From positions 1-64,000 of the forward strand of contig NZ_PEBS01000007.1 in NCBI RefSeq assembly GCF_002869965.1: DNA of 64,000 nucleotides, given 5' to 3'. The position numbers and the translations under genes were made by a program. This document shows, piece after piece, positions 26,138 through 34,000 of the stretch (within the stretch, counting starts at the first letter, position 1; each line of letters starts with the position of its first letter). Under the pieces are notes generated by a model that saw only the letters and a list, made by a program, of their open reading frames with translations, did not search any database and was not told the origin of the DNA. The DNA comes from Janthinobacterium sp. ROICE36 (GTDB taxonomy: Bacteria > Pseudomonadota > Gammaproteobacteria > Burkholderiales > Burkholderiaceae_D).

Positions 26138-26941
26138 ATGCATAAACTGATTTCCGAACTCACCCGCCTGTACCTGTTCGAGGAACAGCAGCATTACGTC
26201 GATGCGCAGGGTGGCGCGCAGCCGTTGACGCCGGCCGTGCTGGCGCGCCATCTGTCGGGCGAGCAGACGGTGGCCGTGCCGCTCGTCAGCGATGCCAGCC
26301 ATGGCGGCCTGGCGCGCGCGCTGGTGCTGGAGTTTGGCGGCAAGGGCGGCGGCGAAGCGCACTGGAGCGCGCTATGCACGATCGCCAATGCCGTGCAACA
26401 TGAGCTGGACTTGCCGGCGCCCGCCGTCAGCATCTCGGGTACGGCGTTCCAGCTGTGGCTGTCGCTGGCCACGCCCGTGCCAGTCGCCCAGGCGCGCCAG
26501 TTCGTGCAGTTGCTGCGCACCACCTTTTTACCCGCCTCGACCGACATCCTCGCCGCAGCACCGCCCGCTTACGTGGAGCAGGTGGCGCTGCCGCCATGTT
26601 TGCAGCCATCGGGCAAATGGGCCGCCTTCATCCACCCCAGCATGGGCGCCGCCTTCGTCGACGAACCGGGCCTGGACATGGCGCCGCCGCCAGCCGCCCA
26701 GCTGGGCTTCCTGGAAAGCTTGCGCAGCATGAACCCGGCCCAGTTCGCGCAGGCGCTGGCGAAATTGCAGGGACATGCGGGGCTGGCTGTCGCCGTGCCC
26801 GCTCCCGTCGCCGAAGCATTGCCAGTGGCTGCGTCCGCCACTGCGCCGGGCTTGCTGTTGCAGGATGCCACGCTGGAAGACATCGTGCGCTGGCTGCATG
26901 CGCGCAATATTGAGCCAACTTTGCGGCACCGGCTGCCGTAG
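26138..26941 (+). CDS. Uncharacterised protein resembling a degenerate primase-like domain
   Basis: A 267-residue cytoplasmic protein. Its first 140 residues follow the order of motifs I recall for the archaeo-eukaryotic primase domain of TOTE conflict systems: PLTPAVLARHLSGEQTVAV, then a strand where DFD is expected (ALVLEFGG), then ELDLPAPAVSISG and LWLSLATPVPVAQARQFV. The two metal-binding aspartates and the SxH-type histidine are not present (EFG and SGTAFQLW instead), so it should be catalytically inactive if the fold is right. The C-terminal part (KWAAFIHPSMGAAFVDEPG onward) is unknown. ATG at 26138 is chosen over one 30 bases upstream. No helicase or nuclease is adjacent. Confidence 0.55.
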   Translation: MHKLISELTRLYLFEEQQHYVDAQGGAQPLTPAVLARHLSGEQTVAVPLVSDASHGGLARALVLEFGGKGGGEAHWSALCTIANAVQHELDLPAPAVSISGTAFQLWLSLATPVPVAQARQFVQLLRTTFLPASTDILAAAPPAYVEQVALPPCLQPSGKWAAFIHPSMGAAFVDEPGLDMAPPPAAQLGFLESLRSMNPAQFAQALAKLQGHAGLAVAVPAPVAEALPVAASATAPGLLLQDATLEDIVRWLHARNIEPTLRHRLP

Positions 26942-27116
26942 CGGAGTGCTCGCAGATGGCGGCAGCAGGCGGCCAGCAGCGGACATGTTGACGGATGTGA
27001 CAATGGTTGTATTTTTCTTGCTGGCAATTTGCTATGCTCTTCGGCTGCTCTCGACCAATGTCGGCAATGAAAAGCCAGGACGAGCTTCGCGTTAAATTAA
27101 ATTCAGGAAACCGTCT

Positions 27117-27629
27117 ATGCACTTGCCCGCCGAGAAAAACGCCCCCCGAGATTTTGATTTCATCATCGGCGATTGGCTGGTAAAACATCGCCGGCTCAAT
27201 TCCAGATTCACCAATTGCAAGGAATGGACAGAGTTTGACGGCCTCTCTTCGACCGTCAAGACACTGGGTGGCTTTGGCAACCTGGAGGACAACGTTCTCT
27301 ACTTCCCGGAAGGCAGCTTCCGTGCCCTTGCACTGCGCTCGTTTTGCATGAAATCCGACACCTGGTCGATCTGGTGGCTCGATGCACGCAAGCCGACGAC
27401 GCTTGACGCCCCTGTTGTTGGAAAATTTTCCAATCACATCGGCGTATTTTTTGCAGATGACCTACTCGATGGCCAGGCAATAAAAGTGCGCTTTACCTGG
27501 ACTGCAACACCTGGTGAAAATCCTCGTTGGGATCAGGCTTTTTCCAAGGACCAAGGAAGCACATGGGAAACGAACTGGACTATGGATTTCGTGCGCGCCG
27601 CACAGGAAATGGCACCCATTCAGCCGTAA
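27117..27629 (+). CDS. DUF1579-like protein
   Basis: A 170-residue soluble protein of a family annotated only by domain of unknown function (DUF1579-like, lipocalin-type beta barrel suspected). Conserved patches are RDFDFIIGDWLVKHRRL near residue 11, TLGGFGNLEDN, WSIWWLDARKP, and DQAFSKDQGSTWETNWTM near the C-terminus. A ribosome site AGGAAA precedes the ATG. It is flanked by an IS66 remnant downstream and appears to stand alone. Its GC content is visibly lower than that of its neighbours, suggesting later acquisition. Confidence 0.75.
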   Translation: MHLPAEKNAPRDFDFIIGDWLVKHRRLNSRFTNCKEWTEFDGLSSTVKTLGGFGNLEDNVLYFPEGSFRALALRSFCMKSDTWSIWWLDARKPTTLDAPVVGKFSNHIGVFFADDLLDGQAIKVRFTWTATPGENPRWDQAFSKDQGSTWETNWTMDFVRAAQEMAPIQP

Positions 27630-27855
27630 CGCGAACCTTAATAAAGGAAGATTGAAATTCGACGCGCCGAGCTCACACAACGCCAGATAGTCAGAAACTT
27701 GATGGAGTTGTCTCAGCACGATTTTTCCGAGCTTGACGGCACAGATTTGGACGAACATGGTTAATACGGCTATGACGATTTGGACTGCTTTTGGGTGAAC
27801 CCGACGTGTTCAGCGTATGTCATGAAGGTTGACAATAAGTGGGCAGGCTTTGTTT

Positions 27856-28186
27856 GTAAGCGTCCGCCTACCACCGTCTTCCCTTGAGCGCCGCGCGTCG
27901 CCATGATTGAATTTGGGGCGCAAATTGATTGTGTCCACAAATCTATTTATGGACACAATAATCCAACCAGTCCCAATCATGGCCAAACGGGGTCCGTATC
28001 GCCAACACAGCGATGAGTTCAAGCGTGCCGCCGTGGCGCGCACGTTGCTCGCTGGCGCATCCGTTTCGCTGACGAGGCGCTTGCCGGCGTCACTTTGCCC
28101 AACCAGCTGATGGCAGTCACGGTGGTCGACCTACCGCCTGCAGCTGCACCGGTCGCCAGCACTGTGCACAGTTTCGCCTTCTAACA
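27856..28186 (+). mobile_element. IS66-family insertion sequence remnant (left end and broken orfA)
   Basis: GTAAGCGTCCGCC at 27856 matches the usual IS66 left terminal repeat, which begins GTAAGCG. About 120 bases further in, at 27979, an ATG opens a frame beginning MAKRGPYRQHSDEFKRAAVA, a typical N-terminus of the small IS66 accessory protein. It reaches LLAGASVS and then breaks; the sequence continues in another frame (DEALAGVTLPNQLMAVTVV to a stop near 28184), which looks like the C-terminal part. No right terminal repeat or large transposase gene is present. The rest of 27630-28211 shows nothing else I recognise. Confidence 0.6.
27928..27959. repeat. Long inverted repeat ahead of the IS66 orfA remnant
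   Basis: ATTGTGTCCA (27928-27937) and TGGACACAAT (27950-27959) are perfect 10-bp arms around a 12-base AT-rich spacer. It lies 20 bases before the orfA start and could be an operator, a hairpin shielding the ribosome site, or a target for another regulator. Confidence 0.6.
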
Positions 28187-28211
28187 GCTGTTGTTGCTAC
28201 ATGCTCAGGGC

Positions 28212-28565
28212 TTATTCGAGACTCGCATCTATGCGGACGATCAGGCCCCCTGTAGCCACGGACATATCCAGCAAACCGATTTCGTGTCCAAAATCGCCGG
28301 TAAAATCGACCCGCACCCGTATCAGGTCGACGCTGAGATTTTCCAGCGAGAGGAAACGCGTCACCGTGTGATAAGCAATGAAAAACTGCTCGATATAGCT
28401 GCGAATCCCGCTATGTCCATCGAAACAATGCCCAGTCGAGGGGTCGTCGATCACGGCATCTCGTGCGAACAATTTCAACACCGCGTCAACGTCATAAGCA
28501 TTTGTGGCGGCGATAAAAGCATCGGCGGTCTTGCGTAGCTTGGTCGCATTTCGGACAAGTTTCAT
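28212..28565 (-). CDS. NTF2/SnoaL-like small protein
   Basis: A 117-residue protein of the nuclear transport factor 2-like fold. Typical pieces are FIAATNAYDVDAVLKLFARDAVIDDPSTG near the N-terminus (seen as two runs separated by YDVDA), IRSYIEQFFIAY and a C-terminal strand pair. Members can be hydrolases, isomerases or binding proteins; nothing here decides which. ATG at 28565 is preceded by GGAGCCACAA and is preferred over an upstream ATG. It lies downstream of the broken AraC gene on the same strand. Confidence 0.75.
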   Translation of the reverse strand: MKLVRNATKLRKTADAFIAATNAYDVDAVLKLFARDAVIDDPSTGHCFDGHSGIRSYIEQFFIAYHTVTRFLSLENLSVDLIRVRVDFTGDFGHEIGLLDMSVATGGLIVRIDASLE

Positions 28566-28665
28566 TTGTGGCTCCATTAGTCGTTTGAAAGTGCGTTCAT
28601 CAGAATTAGCACTGACACGTCAGCAATGCGCCGTACTGGTCGCAGGCATGGAGGGGCATGGCTGA

Positions 28666-29561
28666 TCAGGCATTGCGCGTGTGCGCCAGCATCCGCGCCG
28701 CGTCGCGCCGCGGCGCCATCCCGAACAGGCGCGCATATTCCCTGCTGAACTGGGTCGCACTCTCGTAGCCGACATCGTACGCGGCCGCTGCCACGCTGCT
28801 GCCCTTGGCCACCATCAGCGTGCGCGCGTGCATCAGGCGAATGCGCTTCTGGTACTGCACCGGGCTCAATGACGTCGCCGCCTTGAAATGACGGTGAAAC
28901 GCCGACACGCTCATCGCCGCATTGCCGGCCAATTCCTCAACGCGCATCGGCAAATTGAAATCGCGCCGTATCCATGCGATGGCCGCCGCCAGGCGCGCCA
29001 TGGCGCTGTCGGGCGCCGCGATTGCACGCAACATGGCGCCATGCGGCCCTGCAGCACGCGATACAGGATCTCGCGCTCGTAAACAGGCGCCAGCGCAGCG
29101 ATATCGTCGGGACGGACCATCAAGCCCAGCATGCGCGTCCAGACGTCGAGCAGTTCCGGCGTGACAGCTGCGACTGAAAAGGCATTGCCACGGTTTTGGG
29201 CGCAGCCCGGTGGCAGGTCCGCTATCAGTTCGGCCAGGATGGACGGCACCAGTGTCAAGGCCACGGCCATGTAAGGTTCACCGGCCGCATCAGACCTGAT
29301 GACGCCTACCGCCGGCAGCTCAAGCGACATGACGAAATAGGTCGCCGGATCATAGTCAAACGTCTGTTCTCCGACCGTCATTGACTTGCTGCCTTGCAGG
29401 ATCAGGTTGATCATCGGCTCGTACACGGTCGCCAGTTCATGCTCGGGAATGGCGCCCTGTACCATCGCCACGCGTGGAATGCCTGTCTCAAGGCGCCCAT
29501 TCTTGTTTTGGGCGGCAAGCATCCGCAAACGGCCCATCTGCTCGTTGATTTGATTGTCCAT
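28666..29561 (-). pseudogene. AraC-family regulator split by a one-base frameshift
   Basis: The N-terminal frame (start 29561) encodes an AraC-type ligand-binding half (PRVAMVQGAIPEHELATVYE, YEPMINLILQGSKSM, FDYDPATYFVMSLELPAVGV). The C-terminal frame ending at 28666 encodes the two helix-turn-helix motifs (MRVEELAGNAAMSVSAFHRH and AAAAYDVGYESATQFSREYARLFG). They meet near 29044-29048, where the coding strand reads GGGCCGCATGG; one extra C in the GGCC run would restore a continuous protein of about 298 residues (LQGPHGAMLRAI). It is divergent from an SDR gene, its probable target. It may be a true recent mutation or a sequencing error. Confidence 0.85.
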
Positions 29562-29696
29562 GACTCATTGGACCCTAACGCGGCACGTCGTGCAAGGCCA
29601 AAGCAGAATCAGGCAGGTTTCAGGCAGGATCGGATGTGTCCACCAACCGCAATGCCGGTACAGTGAACGCCTCACTTTCAATCACTGGAGTTTCAC

Positions 29697-30440
29697 ATGA
29701 ATGTCATCGTCATCACCGGCGGCAGTCGCGGCATCGGCGCAGCAGCCGCCATCGAAGTTGCCAAACTCGGCATGGGCGTCATCCTTACTTACAACACCAA
29801 TGCCGCCGCAGCGGACAGGGTCGTCGCGACCATCGAAGCGGCTGGCGGCAAAGCCGTTGCGCTGCCACTTGATGTCGGTAACGCTGACAGCTTTGGCGCC
29901 TTCAAGGCAGCCGTTATGCAGGCGCTGGAAACCACCTGGAACACCACAAGCTTGTACGGTCTCGTCAACAACGCTGGCTACGGCCTGTTCAATCCAATCG
30001 AATTTGTCACCGAGGCGCAGTTTGACGGCTTGATGAACGTGCACTTGAAGGGGCCTTTCTTTCTGACCCAGGCGCTGCTGCCGCTGCTGGCAAGCGGTGC
30101 GGCCATCGTCAACCTGACCAGCGCGACTACCCGTGTGGCCACTGCCGGCGTAGCGCCCTATGCGGCCTTCAAGGGAGGCCTGGAAGTCCTCTCGCGTTAC
30201 ATGGCCAAGGAGTTCGGCGCACGCGGCATCCGTGTCAACGCGGTCTCGCCAGGTGCAATCCGCACCGAACTCGGTGGCGGCCTGAACGATGAATTCGAAG
30301 CCTTGCTGGCAGGGCAAACAGCGCTTGGACGCGTCGGTGAACCGGAGGATGTAGGACGTGTCATCGCCACGCTGCTCTCACCTGTCACTGGCTGGGTCAA
30401 CGCACAAACCGTCGAAGTCGGCGGCGGATACATTATTTAA
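29697..30440 (+). CDS. Short-chain dehydrogenase/reductase
   Basis: A 247-residue classical SDR. The cofactor motif TGGSRGIGAAA is at residues 7-17, NNAG at 91-94, and the catalytic Ser142, Tyr155 and Lys159 (YAAFK) are present; the C-terminus has the usual RVGEPEDVGRVIATLLS. Asn33-Thr34-Asn35 after strand 2 and a basic patch favour NADPH, which is an inference. It is divergent from the frameshifted AraC regulator and is followed by VOC and saccharopine-dehydrogenase-like genes in the same direction, perhaps one catabolic or detoxification unit. Confidence 0.92.
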   Translation: MNVIVITGGSRGIGAAAAIEVAKLGMGVILTYNTNAAAADRVVATIEAAGGKAVALPLDVGNADSFGAFKAAVMQALETTWNTTSLYGLVNNAGYGLFNPIEFVTEAQFDGLMNVHLKGPFFLTQALLPLLASGAAIVNLTSATTRVATAGVAPYAAFKGGLEVLSRYMAKEFGARGIRVNAVSPGAIRTELGGGLNDEFEALLAGQTALGRVGEPEDVGRVIATLLSPVTGWVNAQTVEVGGGYII

Positions 30441-30526
30441 GCGAACAAAAGGTGCACACTTAACCAGTGCTGGAGCCAGATGACTTTTACGGAAATTAAA
30501 CGATCTACACCTGCCAAGGAGCCGCA

Positions 30527-30940
30527 ATGCTGGACCACCTGTTTCTCTGCGTCGCCGATGTCCCGGCCTCGATCGCCTTTTACGAGCACGCATTGGCGCC
30601 CCTCGGCATCATGCACGTCCATGACTACAACGGGGCCGACGGCCCACCCGGCCACCCCGACCTGAAAGGCTTCGGTAGCAACAATCGCATCTACTTCTGG
30701 CTGCGCGCCGGGGCCGCCGATGCGCGAGCCGTTCACATCGGCTTCGTGGCCGACAGCACCGCCGCCGTTGATGCCTTTTATGCAGCCTCGCTGCAGGCCG
30801 GCGCGACGGACAATGGCCCGCCCGGTGCCCGCCTGCACTACGACCCTCGCTACTACGCGGCGAATATTTTTGACCTTGATGGCTACAGCATCGAAGTCGT
30901 CTACAAAAGCTGGCAGCACACGCAGCCAGCATCCACATAG
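30527..30940 (+). CDS. VOC-family (glyoxalase/dioxygenase superfamily) protein
   Basis: A 137-residue VOC protein with the two beta-alpha-beta-beta-beta modules: MLDHLFLCVADVPASIAFYE at the start, NRIYFWLRAG in the first half, and VHIGFVADSTAAVDAFY with YYAANIFDLDGYSIEVVYK in the second. Metal-ligand positions His4, His70-type and Glu near the C-terminus can be traced. A CAAGGAG ribosome site precedes the ATG. The reaction is not predictable; it lies in a row with the SDR and the saccharopine-dehydrogenase-like gene. Confidence 0.9.
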   Translation: MLDHLFLCVADVPASIAFYEHALAPLGIMHVHDYNGADGPPGHPDLKGFGSNNRIYFWLRAGAADARAVHIGFVADSTAAVDAFYAASLQAGATDNGPPGARLHYDPRYYAANIFDLDGYSIEVVYKSWQHTQPAST

Positions 30941-30951
30941 AAAGCTATCCC

Positions 30952-31938
30952 ATGTCCCAGACCATCCTGATATATGGCGCCACCGGCTACACCGGCAGAC
31001 TCGTCGCCATGCAAGCCCGCGTAACGCATCTATCCTTCGAGATCGCCGGCCGCAATGGCCCGCAAGTGACTGCACTGGCCGACGAACTGGGCGTGCCATG
31101 CCGCATCTTTGCGCTCGATGACCCAGAAACCATCATTGCCAGCCTGGCCGGCGTCACGGCCGTCCTGAACTGCGCTGTCCCGTTCGCCAGTACTGCGCGT
31201 CCACTGATGGAAGCTTGCATCGCTTGTGGCGTCCACTATCTCGACATTACTGCCGAATACAAAGTGTATGCCTGGGCTGAAGCATGCTCCGAACGCGCGG
31301 CTGCCGCCGGCGTCATGTTACTGCCCGGTGTAGGCTGGGACGTGGTGCCGAGCGATTGCCTGGCTATGTACCTTGCCGCCAAAGTCGATCAACCCCAGAG
31401 CCTGCGCATTGCGCTCCAGATTGCCAATTCAATGTCGCGCGGTTCGACCAGCAGTGTGGGCGAGATCCTCGGAGTCGGATTGCTGGTGCGGGCCGAAGGC
31501 ACTATCGTGGCCAAGCTCGATGCTGCGCCGGCGCGTTTCGACTTTGGTGCCGGCCTGGTTGATAGCGTGCCTCTGTCATTCGGCGACCTGGTCACTGCAT
31601 GGAAGTCGACAGGGATTCCGAATATCGCCATGTTCGTCAACATAAAAGAGAACGTCATGCCGGAAGGCGTCGCTGCCATGCCTGAAGGTCCGTCGCTGGA
31701 CGAACGCGCTGCCAACCGCGCCTGTGCAGTCGCTGAAGTAACAGGCATTGATGGCGCCGTGGTGCGCGCGCGTATTGAAACCGTCAACGGTTATTCATAC
31801 ACGCCGCTGGCTGCCGTCGAAGCGCTGCGTCTGGTGGCGGCAGGTCAATTCAACCCCGGTTTCCAGACTCCGGCCACCGTGTTTGGCGCCAGTTTTGCCG
31901 TCTCGAGTGCAGACACCCGCATTGTTGACATGGCTTGA
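30952..31938 (+). CDS. Saccharopine dehydrogenase-like NAD(P)-binding protein
   Basis: A 328-residue protein with an N-terminal Rossmann motif ILIYGATGYTGRLVA (residues 5-19) and the trans-acting enoyl-reductase/saccharopine dehydrogenase-like layout (VLNCAVPFASTARPLMEAC near residue 69, HYLDITAEYKVY, LLPGVGWDVVPSDCLA). It begins 11 bases after the VOC stop, so the two are probably co-transcribed. Despite the family name, members rarely act on saccharopine; substrate unknown. Confidence 0.88.
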   Translation: MSQTILIYGATGYTGRLVAMQARVTHLSFEIAGRNGPQVTALADELGVPCRIFALDDPETIIASLAGVTAVLNCAVPFASTARPLMEACIACGVHYLDITAEYKVYAWAEACSERAAAAGVMLLPGVGWDVVPSDCLAMYLAAKVDQPQSLRIALQIANSMSRGSTSSVGEILGVGLLVRAEGTIVAKLDAAPARFDFGAGLVDSVPLSFGDLVTAWKSTGIPNIAMFVNIKENVMPEGVAAMPEGPSLDERAANRACAVAEVTGIDGAVVRARIETVNGYSYTPLAAVEALRLVAAGQFNPGFQTPATVFGASFAVSSADTRIVDMA

Positions 31939-31944
31939 CGTAGC

Positions 31945-31965
31945 ATGTCAGCGGCATCCTGACAT
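31945..31965. terminator. Hairpin between convergent genes
   Basis: ATGTCAG (31945-31951) pairs with CTGACAT (31959-31965) around a 7-base loop. It starts 7 bases after the stop at 31938 and reaches the last base of the opposing nitronate monooxygenase gene. There is no T-run, so termination strength is uncertain. Confidence 0.45.
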
Positions 31966-33026
31966 CAAGCAGCCATTTCGTTTGCCAAGGTCAACACCAG
32001 CTGCGCCGCGTCCATTTCCCGCGCCAGCGGCGCGCCCTGGCCGGCCCATTGCGCGGCGAATTCGCTGTCGCCGTGCTGGCTAGCTGCCGCGTTCAATTGT
32101 TTTGCGACATCGTAGGCGACGGGATAGGCGGCCGGTGGCGGGCTGCCTGGCGCTTCGCCATGTTCGATCAGGCGGTTCAGCATGCCGCGCGCCAGGCGGC
32201 CCGAGAGCACGCTGGTCAGGCGGGTGGCTGTCGCCCGCTCGCTCTTGAGGTTGGCGCGGTAGCTGGCGTTGGCCGATGATTCCGGGCACAGCACGAACGC
32301 CGTGCCCAGCTGGGTGGCTACGGCGCCCAGGTCCAGCGCGGCGCGGATGCCTTGTCCATCCATGATGCCGCCGGCGGCGATCAGGGGCAGGGTAGTGCGG
32401 CCCGTCAGCAGGCGCAGCAGCACGCTGGTGCTGTGGCGTTCATCCTGCGCTTGCGGATCGAAGACGCCGCGATGCCCGCCCGCTTCCACACCCTGGGCCA
32501 CGATGGCGTCGACCCCTGCCTGTTCGATCAGGGCCGCCTCGCGCACGCTGGTGGCCGTGGCCAAGGTATAGATGCCGGCCTGGCGCAGGGCGGCAATCTG
32601 CTGCTGCGTCGGCAAGCCGAAATGAAAACTGACGACGGCGGGGCGCTGTTCCAGCAGCAGCTCGAATACCGCCTCATCGCCGAGAAACGTCCGGTAGATT
32701 TCTTCCAGTTCTGCCGGCACGGCCGCACCCAGCTCCGCAAACAGGGGCGCCAGATGGGCCAGCCATGCAGCCTCGCGCCCCGCATCCCTTGCCGCAGGGG
32801 CATGGCAAAACACATTCACATTGAAGGGGCCGTCCGTCAGGGCGCGCGTGTCTTCTATCATCTGGCGCGCCTGCGCCACGCTGCCGGCGCCGATGGCCAG
32901 CGAGCCCAGGCCGCCCGCATTCGAGACGGCGGCGGCCAAGTTGGGCGTAGAAACGCCCGCCATCGGCGCCTGGATGATGGGCAATTGCAGACCGAGGCGG
33001 TCGAGGAAGCGCTGTGACGAGCTCAT
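31965..33026 (-). CDS. Nitronate monooxygenase (NMO/2-nitropropane dioxygenase family)
   Basis: A 353-residue FMN TIM-barrel enzyme. Motifs: [28 protein letters not shown] at the N-terminus (two runs), [17 protein letters not shown], the [16 protein letters not shown] motif that holds the catalytic histidine near residue 184, and [19 protein letters not shown] for FMN phosphate binding. It oxidises alkyl nitronates such as propionate-3-nitronate. It is divergent from a LysR gene 95 bases away, which probably regulates it. Confidence 0.92.
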   Translation of the reverse strand: MSSSQRFLDRLGLQLPIIQAPMAGVSTPNLAAAVSNAGGLGSLAIGAGSVAQARQMIEDTRALTDGPFNVNVFCHAPAARDAGREAAWLAHLAPLFAELGAAVPAELEEIYRTFLGDEAVFELLLEQRPAVVSFHFGLPTQQQIAALRQAGIYTLATATSVREAALIEQAGVDAIVAQGVEAGGHRGVFDPQAQDERHSTSVLLRLLTGRTTLPLIAAGGIMDGQGIRAALDLGAVATQLGTAFVLCPESSANASYRANLKSERATATRLTSVLSGRLARGMLNRLIEHGEAPGSPPPAAYPVAYDVAKQLNAAASQHGDSEFAAQWAGQGAPLAREMDAAQLVLTLANEMAA

Positions 33027-33065
33027 GATGTTCCTTCATGACGTTGAGGATGCTGTGTCGTACGC

Positions 33066-33095
33066 ATATTCGTATTCGTATTTTGAGAATATAAT
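33066..33095. promoter_or_regulatory. AT-rich divergent promoter with inverted repeat and -10 box
   Basis: ATATTC (33066-33071) and GAATAT (33087-33092) form an inverted repeat with a 15-base spacer containing short TATTCG repeats. TATAAT at 33090-33095 is a good -10 for the LysR gene starting at 33122. A clear -35 was not found. Placement suggests autoregulation and control of the nitronate monooxygenase gene. Confidence 0.45.
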
Positions 33096-33121
33096 AGCAC
33101 AACCATTTCGAATGAAAGAAC

Positions 33122-34000
33122 ATGATGGACATGGAGTCATTGACGATTTTTTGTGCCGTGGCCAGTGAACTGAGCGTCACCCAGGCCGCAGCCAGGCTGG
33201 GCCGCGCGCCGTCCAGCGTCACCACGCGCATCCAGCAGCTGGAAGCCGATATTGGCGCGCAATTGTTCGTGCGCACGAACAAGCGCATGGCCCTGACGGC
33301 GGCAGGCGAGCGCTTTCTCGAGTATGCGCAGCGCCTGCTGGCGCTGGCGGAAGAGGCCAGGCATGTCGTCACGGGCGGGCGCGAGGGAGGCACCTTGCGC
33401 GTCGGCAGCATGGAAAGCACGGCGGCCAGCCGCTTGCCGGCCTTGCTGGCCGCGTATCACGCCCGCTATCCGGCGACGCAGCTGGCGCTGAGCACGGGGC
33501 CATCGCGCCCCCTGATCGAGCAGGTGCGCACGGGTTTACTCGACTGCGCTTTTGTTGCCTTGCCGCCAGGGTTCGGCGGCGCCGCCGCACTGGCGGAGCT
33601 GGGCCTGGCGTCGACAGCCGTGTGGCGCGAGGAACTGTGTCTGTTGTTGCCGGCCAGCGAAGCGCAGGCGCGTTGCGCCGCAGATGTGCGCACGCGCTCG
33701 CTGGCGGCGTTTCCGCAGGGCTGCACCTACCGCGGCATCGCCGAAGATTTGCTGGGCGTGGCCGGCAGCACGCAGTGGAGCGTGCAGGAAATGAGTTCGT
33801 ATCACACCATGATCGCTTGCGTGGCGGCCGGTGCCTGCGTAACCTTGCTGCCGGCCAGCGTGCTGGCGCTGTCCGATGCGCCTGCTACCTTGAAAACGCT
33901 GTCCGCCGGGCAAGCCGACACCGTGCTGGTGTGGCGCGCGGGATTCGACGTGCCCGCCTTTCAACATTTGCTGGCGCAGCTTGGCGAGGCGGCGCTGTGA
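33122..34000 (+). CDS. LysR-family transcriptional regulator (CynR/YbhD-type layout)
   Basis: A 292-residue LysR regulator. The N-terminal helix-turn-helix reads MESLTIFCAVASELSVTQAA and RAPSSVTTRIQQLEADIGAQ; the substrate-binding domain follows (TLRVGSMESTAASRLPALL). Three closely spaced ATG codons (33122, 33125, 33131) can serve as starts. Its stop overlaps the GTG start of the MFS gene (GTGA), so regulator and transporter are co-translated, and it is divergent from the nitronate monooxygenase gene. Confidence 0.9.
   Translation: MMDMESLTIFCAVASELSVTQAAARLGRAPSSVTTRIQQLEADIGAQLFVRTNKRMALTAAGERFLEYAQRLLALAEEARHVVTGGREGGTLRVGSMESTAASRLPALLAAYHARYPATQLALSTGPSRPLIEQVRTGLLDCAFVALPPGFGGAAALAELGLASTAVWREELCLLLPASEAQARCAADVRTRSLAAFPQGCTYRGIAEDLLGVAGSTQWSVQEMSSYHTMIACVAAGACVTLLPASVLALSDAPATLKTLSAGQADTVLVWRAGFDVPAFQHLLAQLGEAAL

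Noticed and set aside
27007-27038. Possible promoter TTGTAT ... TATGCT before the DUF1579-like gene
   Set aside because: The spacer would be 20 bases, too long for a normal sigma-70 promoter.
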